Shown: positions 34,007 through 42,327 of the stretch, piece by piece
How positions within the stretch are numbered: the first letter of the stretch is position 1
Layout: every line of letters begins with the position of its first letter
From: CBCXVS01 sp965178525
GTDB taxonomy: Bacteria > Tectomicrobia > Entotheonellia > Entotheonellales > Entotheonellaceae
Reading direction: 5' to 3'
Length of the DNA: 42,879 nt
NCBI GenBank assembly: GCA_965178525.1
Contig: CBCXVS010000018.1
Coordinates: forward strand, 1 to 42,879
Notes under the pieces: model-generated
What the model was told of the DNA's origin: nothing
Databases searched by the model: none
The model's input: the letters and a program-made list of their open reading frames with translations, nothing else
Translations under genes and position numbers: made by a program

Positions 34007-35535
34007 GTGCTGGCGAAAGTCTACAGCAGTACCTTGATAGGGGTGGATGCCTGCCTGATCGAAGTCGAAGTCGATCTGGCCAATGGTCTCCCCACCTTTA
34101 CCACCGTTGGCTTACCGGACACGGCGATTCGTGAGAGCCGTGATCGCGTCAAAGCGGCGATGGCGAATAGTGGCTTTGCCTTTCCGCTCAAACGCATTAC
34201 CGTGAATCTCGCACCGGCCCATGTGCGCAAGGAAGGTACGGCATTCGATCTGCCCATTGTCCTCGGTATCTTGCAGGCCGCCGGGTACGTTGACGCTGAG
34301 GCGCTGCAACGCTATGTCGTCGTCGGTGAACTGTCGCTCGATGGCCGGGTCAAAGCCGTCACCGGCGCGATGCCCACGGCTGTTGCCGTGCGGGAGCAGG
34401 ATTAACCGGCATGCTGGTCCCGGAGGAAAATGCGCGCGAAGCCGCAGTCATTGAGGGCGTCCCGGTGTTTGGAGTGGCCACGCTGGCGCAGGCGATCGGC
34501 TTTTTCAACCGCACGGAGGCGCTCACGCCCGCCGTCTGTGACGTGCAGACCTTGTTGCAACGTCAAAGCGTCTACGCGGAAGATTATGCTGACGTTCGCG
34601 GTCAGCACCACGTTAAACGCGCCCTTGAAGTCGCCGCGGCCGGGGCGCACAACGTGCTCCTCATCGGTCCTCCCGGCTCAGGGAAATCGCTCATGGCGCG
34701 GCGCCTGCCGTCGATTTTGCCGCATGTGACGCTCGATGAGGCGATTGAAACATCGAAAATTCATAGCATTTCCGGATTGCTGAGCCGGGATCATGCCCTT
34801 GTGGCGACGCGTCCGTTTCGCGCCCCGCATCATTCGACCTCAGACGCCGGCCTCATTGGCGGCGGCAATATCCCCACGCCGGGCGAAGTCAGCCTGGCAC
34901 ACAATGGCGTGTTGTTTCTCGATGAGCTTCCGGAGTTTCGCCGCAGCGTCTTAGAAGTGCTGCGGCAACCGCTGGAAGATGCCCAAGTCACCATTGCGCG
35001 CGCCGCCATGACCTTAACGTTTCCGGCCCGGGTAATGCTGGCCGCGGCGATGAATCCGTGTCCGTGCGGCTTCAGTACGGATCCGAAGCGGCCGTGTATC
35101 TGCTCAGCGCAACAGATTCAGCGCTACAACGCCCGGGTGTCGGGGCCACTTCTGGACCGCATTGACATTCACATCGACGTGCCCCCGGTGTCGTATAGCG
35201 ACCTGACCGCGCCGGCCGATGGCGAGACCTCGGCGGTCATTCGGGCGCGGGTGAATGCGGCGCGGCAGCGGCAACAGGGGCGCTTTGCGGCAAGCGATAT
35301 TCCCCATAACGCGGCCATGGGCGTGCGAGAGATTCGGCAGTACTGCCAACTCGATGGGGCTGGCGAACAGATGCTGGAGCAGGCCATGCAGCACTTTGGC
35401 TTGAGTGCGCGGGCGCACGACCGGATTCGCAAGGTGGCGCGGACGATTGCGGATTTGGAGGGTTCGGAAGCGATCACAGCGGCGCATCTGGCGGAGGCGA
35501 TTCAGTACCGGACCTTAGATCGGAAGCCGACCTGA
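34007..35535 (+). pseudogene. comM: ComM-like Mg-chelatase-family AAA+ protein, frameshifted
   Basis: ComM/YifB-family AAA+ protein, related to the helicase that aids integration of transformed DNA. N-terminal part (34007-34405): MLAKVYSSTLIGVDACLIEVE, FTTVGLPDTAIRESRDRVK, LAPAHVRKEGTAFDLPI. It ends VREQD at a TAA (34403). The second frame resumes as GLTGMLVPEENAREAAVIEG and carries Walker A (IGPPGSGKSLMAR), FLDELPEF and the C-terminal domain to 35535. The sequence CAGGATTA would read CAGGGATTA, that is VREQGLTGML, if one G were restored near 34397. The rest of the gene is intact, so either a recent single-base loss or a sequencing error. Confidence 0.85.
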
Positions 35536-35556
35536 GCAGTCACGGTAGAGTCTCTG

Positions 35557-35865
35557 ATGGCTAAACCTGGCCCCTATGGGGGCGAGCGGGCTCTCCCAGC
35601 GCGTGTGCCGCAAGGTCGTCACCTACAAATCCAATGATAGACCCCGCTGGCTATACTGGATGCTGTGCCAGAAGTTACGGGGTCACTTCCAGTACGATGG
35701 GATTCGAGGGAACACTACCGTCCGTTGTCAGAAGTCCGTCAGCATGCGGAGGAAGCCTGGCGATACTGGCTCAGTCATCGCCACCACAAGGGGGTGCTCA
35801 GCTGGGAGAAATTCCAGAAGCTCAAGGCGGTGTTTGTCCTGCCTACCCCCAAAATCGTCCACTAG
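35557..35865 (+). pseudogene. C-terminal remnant of a group II intron reverse transcriptase/maturase
   Basis: The stretch carries the tail of an intron-encoded protein in two frames. KLRGHFQYDGIRGN (~35671-35712) resembles the maturase-domain signature GHYxYYGVxGN. A frame shift follows, and EEAWRYWLSHRHHKGVLSW ... FVLPTPKIVH with a TAG near 35863 matches the family's usual C-terminus (W..WLSRR, PxPRIVH). The RT catalytic part (YADD region) is absent. Starts shortly after the comM stop. Confidence 0.65.
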
Positions 35866-35932
35866 ATCTGATGTGGCCTTGCCGGGTAGCAAAATGATGC
35901 GCTAGAGATGTGCCGAGACTCTGGTTACCGAG

Positions 35933-35965
35933 GAACCGGATGAGGGAAATCTTCACGTCTAGATC
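35933..35965 (+). other. Degenerate group II intron domain V-like hairpin
   Basis: GAACCGGATGAGG-GAAA-TCTTCACGTCTAGATC sits ~70 bases after the maturase tail, where intron domain V belongs. The layout (GAxCCGGATGxGG, a GAAA tetraloop, then the return strand with CACGTC) matches domain V, but the lower stem is broken (TCTAGATC in place of the complementary TCCGGTTC). It is read as the dead 3' end of a group II intron. Confidence 0.5.
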
Positions 35966-36131
35966 GGTGGGGAGGGCGCCAGGTAACCGGTGCCTTTACC
36001 CAGAAACCAAGAAAGAGTTGGACGCTAGAAAATCAATACGGTAACCTGTCTGAGCCACTTATGGTAACATCTTTTCAAAAAATCGCCTGAGTCGTTACAA
36101 ACCGCGAAGCGACTGACTAGAAGGAGCCTGC

Positions 36132-36831
36132 ATGGCTACGCTGCTAGAGGTTAGGGCTCTAAAGACCCATTTCTTCACCCAGGCAGGCGTGGTGAAGGCA
36201 GTGGATGGCGTCTCCTATGATCTCGAAGAGGGAGAAATCCTGGGCCTCGTGGGAGAAAGCGGATGCGGCAAGAGTGTGAGTGCTCTCTCTCATGCGCCTC
36301 ATTCCAGACCCGCCTGGCAAAACGGTAGACGGGGAAGTCATCTTCGATGGTCAAGACCTGCTAAAGCTACCCGACTATCAGATGAGGCGTGTCCGTGGTA
36401 AGCAGATTTCTATGGTCTTTCAGGAGCCCATGACCTCCCTCAACCCGGTCCTCTCCATCGCGCGCCAGCTTACCGAGTCCCTTGAACTACACCTTGGCAT
36501 GAGCAAGACGGATGCCCGCAGGGAGGCTGTCCGTCGTCTTGAGCAGGTGGGGATACCGGACCCAGAGCGAAGGATCAAGCAGTTTCCACATCAGTTCAGC
36601 GGAGGTATGCTCCAGCGGGTCATGATTGCCATGGCCCTGAGCTGCAACCCCAAGCTGATCATAGCCGACGAGCCTACCACGGCCCTGGACGTGACCATTC
36701 AGGCCCAGATACTGGAGTTAATGAAGCATCTCAGTAGGGAGTACGGCGTCTCTCTTATTATCATTACTCACAACCTGGGTGTCGTGGCCCGCTACGCCGA
36801 TAGGGTTAACATTAGAGTTGTTCCTCAATAG
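36132..36831 (+). pseudogene. oppD: Oligopeptide ABC transporter ATPase OppD/DppD, 5' part (frameshifted, IS-interrupted)
   Basis: ABC ATPase for peptide uptake. The first frame (36132-36401) runs MATLLEVRALKTHFFTQAG to Walker A GLVGESGCGKSVSALS, then goes out of frame. The second frame from ~36280 continues SLMRLIPDPPGKTVDGEVIF, QISMVFQEPMTSLNP, FSGGMLQRVMIAMAL (signature) and IIADEPTTALDV (Walker B). At the shift the DNA has GCTCTCTCTC before ATG; one extra CT would restore SVSALSLMRL, so a dinucleotide was lost in a CT run. Native coding stops at YADRVNI where the IS is inserted (36814). AGAAGGAG lies 5 bases before the ATG. Confidence 0.88.
36811..36813. repeat. Target-site duplication ATT (left copy)
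   Basis: ATT directly before the IS, repeated at 37821-37823 directly after it. Joining the flanks gives the oppD codons AAC ATT ATG TAT. Confidence 0.8.
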
Positions 36832-37337
36832 CATAAGATCAGGTTCCCTAGCCCAGCCCAGATGCCCACCGAATCATCCTCAAAGTGATCTTTGCGGTTG
36901 CGGAAACGCTGCACCAAAATGTTGAAACGCTTCATACCGCCGATGGCATGTTCGATCAAGATGCGAACTTGACTCACGGCATAATTCGCCGCCTGCTGCT
37001 CCGCCGTCAATTCTGGAGTCGGATTCGTCTTGCTCTTCCGGGGTTTCTTGTGTGGAATCTCAAGCATTTCGCCTTTGTAGTCCGACTGAATCCCCTGATA
37101 ACCCAGGTGCACCCAAACTTCTACGTCACTAAACCGGTCTAAGTCCGGTGGGAACTCTTGTTTTAACATGCTGTAATCATGGTTGTGACCACTAAACGTA
37201 CGGCCCAGAAAGACGATCCATTTATCCGGCATCGACATCACTGTATTTTTCAGCGTATGGCTTTTTTTTACCACTATAGTGTTCACGTTGGGTCGTCTCA
37301 TCTTGTGACCGGCGATAGCTTCTTTCAGTCGCATCAA
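36825..37337 (-). CDS. IS5-family transposase, C-terminal frame (OrfB)
   Basis: Second half of a DDE_Tnp_4-type transposase. After the A8 slip it reads KKSHTLKNTVMSMPDKWIVF, then HDYSMLKQEFPPDLDRF, VEVWVHLGYQGIQSDYKGEM, IPHKKPRKSK, and the final catalytic Glu in RILIEHAIGGMKRFNI. In relatives the second catalytic Asp sits in the xxD-LGYQG phrase; here it is His (codon CAC, one base from GAC). If that reading is right, this copy may be unable to transpose. Confidence 0.8.
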   Translation of the reverse strand: MMRLKEAIAGHKMRRPNVNTIVVKKSHTLKNTVMSMPDKWIVFLGRTFSGHNHDYSMLKQEFPPDLDRFSDVEVWVHLGYQGIQSDYKGEMLEIPHKKPRKSKTNPTPELTAEQQAANYAVSQVRILIEHAIGGMKRFNILVQRFRNRKDHFEDDSVGIWAGLGNLILCY

Positions 37338-37749
37338 TAATCAGTTGATCCACACCTGACAACGCCTCCCTCAACGACTCTGGGGTCTTCAACTCTCGAT
37401 AAGGCATGAGGTCTAACTGCACTAACGTGTCATACAGGATGGGAGAGAGCTTATGGAGATTTTCATTCGCTTTCGAACGTACCATACCAAATTGTGCACC
37501 AAGAACATCAAACGTCGGATACGTCTTGTAATAATATAGAACGAACAGGAGTTTGTCTGACAGAGTGGGTAATTTGCCTTTGATACCTGCACCCGGCTTT
37601 CGGCTGCGTTTGCCAGCTTGGACACCCTCCTCATAGCGTTTTTGCTGAGCCTGTTGATAGACGTGGCTGAAGGCGGGCAGCAAGAAGTCAAATTGCGTCT
37701 GAGACACACCGGTTAAGGCTTTCATCTGACGATCATCTCGGATAACCAA
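37222..37749 (-). CDS. IS5-family transposase, N-terminal frame (OrfA)
   Basis: First half of the transposase, from a TTG at 37749 or an ATG at 37725; the true start is uncertain. Contains the helix-turn-helix type N-terminus (LSDKLLFVLYYYKTYPTFDVLGAQFGMVRSKANENL) and the first catalytic Asp in LIIDATERSYRRSQDE, ending HYSGKKKPYAEKYSDVDAG. An A8 run (T8 at 37262-37269 on the + strand) at GKKK lets polymerase slippage (one A less) or a +1 frameshift join it to OrfB as YSGKKKSHTLKN, the expected family sequence. Fused length ~307 residues. Confidence 0.82.
   Translation of the reverse strand: MVIRDDRQMKALTGVSQTQFDFLLPAFSHVYQQAQQKRYEEGVQAGKRSRKPGAGIKGKLPTLSDKLLFVLYYYKTYPTFDVLGAQFGMVRSKANENLHKLSPILYDTLVQLDLMPYRELKTPESLREALSGVDQLIIDATERSYRRSQDETTQREHYSGKKKPYAEKYSDVDAG
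37262..37269 (-). promoter_or_regulatory. A8 slippage site joining OrfA and OrfB
   Basis: Eight A residues in the transcript of the IS transposase, in the overlap of the two frames. Loss of one A (or +1 shift) fuses the frames exactly at the conserved YSGKKK-HTLKN junction. Such A-runs are known recoding or slippage signals in two-frame IS transposases. Confidence 0.7.
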
Positions 37750-37820
37750 TGACCTGGCTGGGCTCCCTCCATCGTTTGGGGGAGGATAGCCTACCTCATT
37801 AACTATTGGGGAACAACCCT

Positions 37821-37823
37821 ATT
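37821..37823. repeat. Target-site duplication ATT (right copy)
   Basis: Second copy of the ATT flanking the IS; see 36811-36813. Confidence 0.8.
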
Positions 37824-37865
37824 ATGTATGCCGGCAAAATCATTATGTATGCCGGCAAAATCATT
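37824..37865. repeat. 21-bp tandem duplication in oppD
   Basis: The 21 bases ATGTATGCCGGCAAAATCAT plus T occur twice in a row (37824-37844, 37845-37865), giving MYAGKII twice. It directly abuts the IS target duplication. In relatives the peptide occurs once (V..MYAGKIIERG). Confidence 0.9.
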
Positions 37866-38162
37866 GAACGGGGGACGGCCAGAGATATTTACCGGAACCC
37901 CAGTCACCCCTATACCCTGGGGCTGCTGAACTCTGTACCGAGGCTTGATCTGCCCAGGAAGGAGAAGCTGGACCCGGTAGAAGGACAGCCACCGGACTTG
38001 ATGAACTTGCCAGCAGGGTGTGCCTTCAGGGAGCGATGTCGGTTTGCCATAGATAGATGCGCTGAGGAGATGCCCCCTCTTCAGTCGGTCCGTAATGGTC
38101 ATTTCTCGGCCTGTTTCGCAACGGAGATCCTGGTGTCAAGGGCAGAGGGAAACGGAGCATGA
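37824..38162 (+). pseudogene. oppD: OppD/DppD ATPase, 3' part after the IS
   Basis: C-terminal segment of the interrupted ATPase: MYAGKII (twice), ERGTARDIYRNPSHPYTLGL and the oligopeptide-transporter C-terminal cysteine region (LPAGCAFRERCRFAIDRCAEE). It ends at TGA 38160-38162, overlapping the oppF start (ATGA). The frame matches the 5' part when the IS and one target copy are removed. Confidence 0.88.
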
Positions 38163-39286
38163 AAGCGGTGGAGCGTACCCAGAATAAGCCGGTAGACAAT
38201 GTGCTCATCGAGGTGAAGAACCTGAAGATGTACTTTCCTGTTACCGCTGGCATCCTCATCCAGCACACCGTTTGGTACATCAAGGCAATAGATGACGTCA
38301 GCTTCTTCGTGAGGCGAGGAGAGACGCTGGGGCTGGTAGGGGAGAGTGGGTGCGGTAAGACCACAACGGGGCGGTGCATACTTCAGCTTTACCAGCCTAC
38401 CGCTGGCACCATCCGGTTCGATGACCAGGACCTGTGCAGCATGAAAGGGCAGGAGCTGAGAGGCATACGCCGCCAGATGCAGTTGATATTTCAGGACCCT
38501 TATGGCTCCTTGAACCCTCGCATGACCGCAGGAGACATCATCGGGGAGCCACTCATCGTGCATGGCCTGTCCAGGGACCGGCGAGAGTACCGGGAGAGGG
38601 TAGCCGAGTTGCTGTCAATCGTGGGGTTGAGCACCAATATGGCCGACAGGTTCCCCCATGAATTTAGCGGCGGGCAACGGCAGCGCATCGGGGTGGCCCG
38701 AGCCCTGGCTGTCAACCCGCAGTTTATTGTGTGTGACGAGCCGGTGTCGGCGTTGGACGTGTCCATCCAGGCCCAGATCATCAACCTGCTGGAGGAGCTA
38801 CAGGAGAAGTTCGACCTGACGTACCTGTTCATCGCCCACGATCTGTCAGTCGTAGGGCACATCAGCGACCGGGTAGCGGTGATGTACTTGGGCCATATCG
38901 TCGAGATCGCGGAGCGGAACGAGATCTATGCTAACCCACTACACCCATATACCAGAGCGCTCCTTTCCGCCGTACCCATACCCGACCCGATCATAGACGC
39001 TCAGAGAGAGCGGATATCCCTCACGGGAGAGGTGCCCAGCCCGCTGAATCCGCCAAGAGGATGCGTGTTCCATCCCCGCTGCTGGATGGCGACCGAAGCG
39101 TGTCAGGAAGTGCTACCTGAGCTGCAGGAGGTGCAACCTGTGGGCGCTTTTGGAGCCGTCGTGGCCCTTATTCTCATCGTCGTCGCTATCTTTGCCCCCT
39201 TTATCGCCACGAACGACCCCGCTGAGACGAACGCGGCTCTCGTCTATGCCCCTCCCGGGTCGGAGCTGTTGCTAGGCGGCGACTAG
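38159..39286 (+). pseudogene. oppF: OppF/DppF ATPase fused to the N-terminus of a DppC-type permease
   Basis: Residues 1-~325 are the second peptide-transporter ATPase, with intact Walker A (GLVGESGCGKTTTGR), signature (FSGGQRQRIGVARAL), Walker B (FIVCDEPVSALDV) and the C-terminal cysteine motif (PRGCVFHPRCWMATEAC). At ~39140 (LQEVQPVGAFGAVV) the sequence passes, in frame, into a membrane segment VALILIVVAIFAPFIATNDPA that is the N-terminal helix of a DppC permease. About 20 residues of OppF tail, the gap and the permease start are missing, so an internal deletion fused the genes. A TAG at 39284-39286 then stops the frame inside the permease. Confidence 0.85.
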
Positions 39287-39943
39287 GTGGGCCGTGACGT
39301 GTTCAGCAGGCTCGTTTATGGCGCCAGAGTTTCGCTGTATGCCGGGCTACTTAGCGCGTTTATCGGGGCCACCATAGGCATGGTAGTGGGCGTGACAAGC
39401 GTCCATTTCGGAGGCAAGACCGACCTCATCGTCCAGAGAATAGTAGATACCATGATGGCCTTCCCGGCCCTGATTCTGGCGATTGCCATCATGGCTGCCC
39501 TGGGTGCGTCCCTTAACAACGTCGTCATCGCTCTCAGCATCGCCTTCACGCCCAGTACGGCCCGAGTCCTCCGCTCCCAGGCCCTGGCCGTTAAGGAGAT
39601 GGACTACATACTGGCAGCCAGGGTGATAGGAGCCGGCCACGGGCGCATCATTTTCCGCCATATGATCCCCAATTGTCTTGCCCTGTACATCGTTCTTGTC
39701 ACCATCTTTCTGGGTACAGCTATCGTTGCGGAGGCCACCCTGAGCTTCCTTGGGATTGGCGTCCCTCCTGACGTCCCCTCCTGGGGAGGGATGTTAAATG
39801 GGGCTGCCCAGAGGTACGTACACCTGGCCCCGTGGCTGGGCGTGTTCCCCGGCTTGGCCATAGCCATCGTCGTGTTTGCCTGGAACCTCCTGGGGGATAC
39901 CCTGCGGGACGTGCTGGATCCGAGGCTTAGGGGAACTGAGTAA
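39287..39943 (+). pseudogene. dppC: DppC/OppC-type permease, remaining part after nonsense codon
   Basis: 218 residues beginning at GTG 39287 directly after the TAG. The pair reads LLGGD-stop-VGRDVFSRLVYGARVSLY; relatives have LGGD-Q-LGRDVFSRLVYG, so TAG probably arose from CAG. The binding-protein-dependent transport permease domain is otherwise complete, with five to six membrane segments and the EAA-like loop (AARVIGAGHGRIIFRHMIPN). Translation of this part alone would lack the first helix. A permease B partner and a substrate-binding protein are not in the window. Confidence 0.85.
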
Positions 39944-39975
39944 GGCCTAGTGCCTTGACCGAGCTAACTTGACAA

Positions 39976-40326
39976 GTGCGTATCGACAACGCAGCGGAAA
40001 GGTACAATCAAAACCCGTTGACAGTCTCCATTCCCGCCGGTCTTGCGGAGGAACAAATCGAATCGGCCATGAAGCAAACGCTGGTCGCACGGGGGTGGAA
40101 ACTCGGCGCCACCTCGCCGCAGCAAACCGATGGCACCCTGCATCACCGATCCTTTAAAGCCAACGTCAGCCTGGTGGCCAACGATGGCATCATCCGCATC
40201 CTCAGCCATTCCCGATACGTATCAGACGACACGGGGGGAACCGAGCCCGGCGTTCCGAAGGGCTGGTTAGTCAATCTCCAGAAGGATCTCGCCAAGCGTC
40301 TAGCCGTGGCGTCGCGCCAGCCGTGA
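39976..40326 (+). CDS. Small hypothetical protein, possibly N-terminally truncated
   Basis: 116 residues from a GTG at 39976. Pattern SIPAGLAEEQIESAMKQTLVARGWKLG, then HRSFKANVSLVANDGIIRILSHSRYVSD and WLVNLQKDLAKRL. This recalls small bacterial lipoprotein-like proteins with an 'AI..al..RGW' helix, but no signal peptide precedes it, so the start may be lost. Its stop is 1 base from the end of the convergent ketosynthase gene. Function unknown. Confidence 0.55.
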   Translation: MRIDNAAERYNQNPLTVSIPAGLAEEQIESAMKQTLVARGWKLGATSPQQTDGTLHHRSFKANVSLVANDGIIRILSHSRYVSDDTGGTEPGVPKGWLVNLQKDLAKRLAVASRQP

Positions 40327-40327
40327 C

Positions 40328-41605
40328 TCACGCCTCCCAGCGCTTGAAGATGAGCGAGGTATTGACGCCGCCAAAGGCGAAGTTATTGGACATGATGTAG
40401 GTGGGCCGGCAGACTCGAATATCGGTGAGGTAATCGAGCCGGGCGCAGCGCGGATCCACCCGATCGAGATTGATGGTGGGCGCCAGCCATCCATCGTGCA
40501 TCATCTCGATGCAGAGCCAGGCTTCAATCGCCCCGCAGGCGCCAAAGGTATGGCCCATATAGCTTTTGAGCGAGCTGATGGGGATTTGGCGTTGAAAACA
40601 TGCGGCCGTCGCCTGCGATTCGGCAACATCGCCCACCTCGGTTGCAGTGGCGTGCGCATTGACATAATCGATCGCATCCGGGGACAGGTCGGCATCCGCG
40701 AGCGCCATGGTCATGACCTGTTGCATGCCCTGCGCCGAGGGATTGACCATATGGGCGCCATCGCAATTGGTGGCAAACCCGGCGATCTCGGCCAAAATCG
40801 GCGCGCCACGCTCCCGGGCATGTTCCAACGATTCGAGAATGAGCGTGGCCGCTCCTTCTCCCACCACCAGGCCATCGCGGTCCGCATCGAACGGCCGGGG
40901 CGTTTGCTCGGGATAATCATTTCGCGTTGATGTGGCATAAATAATGTCAAACACGGCCGCACTGGCGATATGCAACTCGTCCGCCCCACCGGCGATCATC
41001 ACATCTTGCCGGCCGTATTTGATCGCTTCATAGGCATAGCCGAGCCCTTGACTCCCGGCGGTACAGGCCGAACAGGTGGGCATAATCCGCCCTTTGACCT
41101 CAAAGAACTGGCCCAAACAGGTGGGCATAATCCGCCCTTTGACCTCAAAGAACTGGCCCAAATTGGCGGCGCAGGTGTGGCTCATATACTGAATGAATTG
41201 AGCCCCGGTAATCCCGGACAACGTGTGACGCAGTCCCAACTGTTCGGCAAAATACTGAATCGCCGGTGGCGAGCCCGAGGTCGAGCCATAAGCAATCCCC
41301 GTCCGGCCATCGGTCAACGCGGCCGCCGCCTGGAAATCGGCCGCCTCCAGAGCCAGCTCGGTCACGCGGGTGGCCATCAAAGCCACTCGTCCCATGGTCC
41401 GGATCTTTTTGCGATGGTAGTGCGGTGGGCGCTCAAACCCCAGCACGGCGGCGGCGAGCCGGGTCCGCAAGCCGTCCACGCCTTCCCAATCCGGCTGCAC
41501 GGCAACGCCCGAGGTTCTGGCCAGCAATTTGGTTTTGACCGTTTCCCAGTCCGCTCCAAGCGGGCATAGGCCGGCCATTCCCGTCACCACCACCCGGCGT
41601 GTCAT
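40328..41605 (-). CDS. Beta-ketoacyl-ACP synthase with a duplicated pre-active-site segment
   Basis: 425 residues. FabF-type ketosynthase: start MTRRVVVTGMAGLCPLGADW, active-site Cys181 in SACTAGSQGLGYAYEAIK, first His in NAHATATEVGD, second His in KSYMGHTFGACGAIEAW. A 45-bp tandem duplication (41072-41161) repeats LGQFFEVKGRIMPTC just before the active-site strand; relatives should have it once. The gene overlaps the ketoreductase start by 4 bases (ATGA) and is last of the trio. The sequence type is closer to aryl polyene (ApeO/ApeR-like) ketosynthases than to housekeeping FabF. Activity is doubtful with the insertion. Confidence 0.85.
   Translation of the reverse strand: MTRRVVVTGMAGLCPLGADWETVKTKLLARTSGVAVQPDWEGVDGLRTRLAAAVLGFERPPHYHRKKIRTMGRVALMATRVTELALEAADFQAAAALTDGRTGIAYGSTSGSPPAIQYFAEQLGLRHTLSGITGAQFIQYMSHTCAANLGQFFEVKGRIMPTCLGQFFEVKGRIMPTCSACTAGSQGLGYAYEAIKYGRQDVMIAGGADELHIASAAVFDIIYATSTRNDYPEQTPRPFDADRDGLVVGEGAATLILESLEHARERGAPILAEIAGFATNCDGAHMVNPSAQGMQQVMTMALADADLSPDAIDYVNAHATATEVGDVAESQATAACFQRQIPISSLKSYMGHTFGACGAIEAWLCIEMMHDGWLAPTINLDRVDPRCARLDYLTDIRVCRPTYIMSNNFAFGGVNTSLIFKRWEA
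41072..41161. repeat. 45-bp tandem duplication inside the ketosynthase gene
   Basis: Two copies (41072-41116 and 41117-41161) beginning ACAGGTGGGCATAATCCGCC. It adds 15 residues in frame (LGQFFEVKGRIMPTC) directly before the active-site segment. Confidence 0.95.
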
Positions 41606-42327
41606 ATCAACCCTCCATTGACGGAAATCACCTGGCCCGTCAGATAGGCCGCCGATTCCGAAAAGAGAAAGGCCACCAGCGCCGCCACCTCTTCCGGCCG
41701 GCCAAAACGGCGCATCGGGATCAGCCGCAAGAGTTCATCTTTGGGAATATCCGCCACCATGTCTGATTCGATCAAGCCGGGAGCCACACTATTGACCGTA
41801 ATGCGCCGCCGGGCCAGCTCCCGGGCCAGCGATTTGGTGGCCCCGATCAGGCCCGCTTTGGCCGCGGCATAGTTCGTCTGCCCCCGATTGCCCACCAGTC
41901 CCGAGACCGAGGACAAGGTGACGATGCGACCGCCCTGACGGGCCTGGGCCATGGGCCAAACGATCGGATGCAAGACATTGTAAAAGGCATCCAGATTGGT
42001 CCGCAGCACCCGATCCCAATTTTCGCCGGAGAGGAGCGGAAACGGCGCATCGACCGTGATACCGGCATTGCACACCACCCCCCAATAGATGCCGCGCGCG
42101 TCGATGTCGCGCGCAATCGCCGCCTTTGCCGCCTCGCGGTCCGCGACATCGAACGGCAGGAGGTACGCCATCCCCCCACTAGCTTGAACGGCGCTCAAGG
42201 TGTCGGTCGCCGCCGTGTGATTGTTGCGGTAATTGAGGCCGATTTCATGACCTTGGGCCGACAGGGCCAAGGCGATGGCCCGCCCAATCCCCCGGCTGCC
42301 GCCGGTGATGAGTACGCGTGTCGTCAT
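41602..42327 (-). CDS. 3-ketoacyl-ACP reductase (FabG-type SDR)
   Basis: 241 residues. Rossmann motif ITGGSRGIGRAIALALS, NAG in VVCNAGITVDAPF, catalytic Ser-Tyr-Lys in SSVSGLVGNRGQTNYAAAKAG, and the C-terminal GQVISVNGGLI. Reduces 3-ketoacyl chains with NADPH. Its start overlaps the end of the dehydratase gene by 83 bases and its stop overlaps the ketosynthase start. In aryl polyene clusters a similar reductase (ApeQ type) sits beside the dehydratase and ketosynthase. Confidence 0.88.
   Translation of the reverse strand: MTTRVLITGGSRGIGRAIALALSAQGHEIGLNYRNNHTAATDTLSAVQASGGMAYLLPFDVADREAAKAAIARDIDARGIYWGVVCNAGITVDAPFPLLSGENWDRVLRTNLDAFYNVLHPIVWPMAQARQGGRIVTLSSVSGLVGNRGQTNYAAAKAGLIGATKSLARELARRRITVNSVAPGLIESDMVADIPKDELLRLIPMRRFGRPEEVAALVAFLFSESAAYLTGQVISVNGGLI

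Larger units (their letters stand above)
36814..37820 (-). mobile_element. Complete 1007-bp IS5-family insertion sequence
   Basis: Bounded by an 18-bp inverted repeat with two mismatches: AGAGTTGTTCCTCAATAG at the left; the right end read backward is AGGGTTGTTCCCCAATAG. Flanked by an ATT target duplication and inserted in oppD, whose frame is restored when it is removed. It encodes one transposase in two overlapping frames. A second copy's end lies at 1-71 with an identical 71-base terminal segment and also ATT after it. Confidence 0.92.

Noticed and set aside
40970..41569. 199-residue + strand open frame opposite the ketosynthase
   Set aside because: Its repeat (GGHNPPFDLKELAQ twice) only mirrors the 45-bp duplication; the ketosynthase strand has the real motifs.
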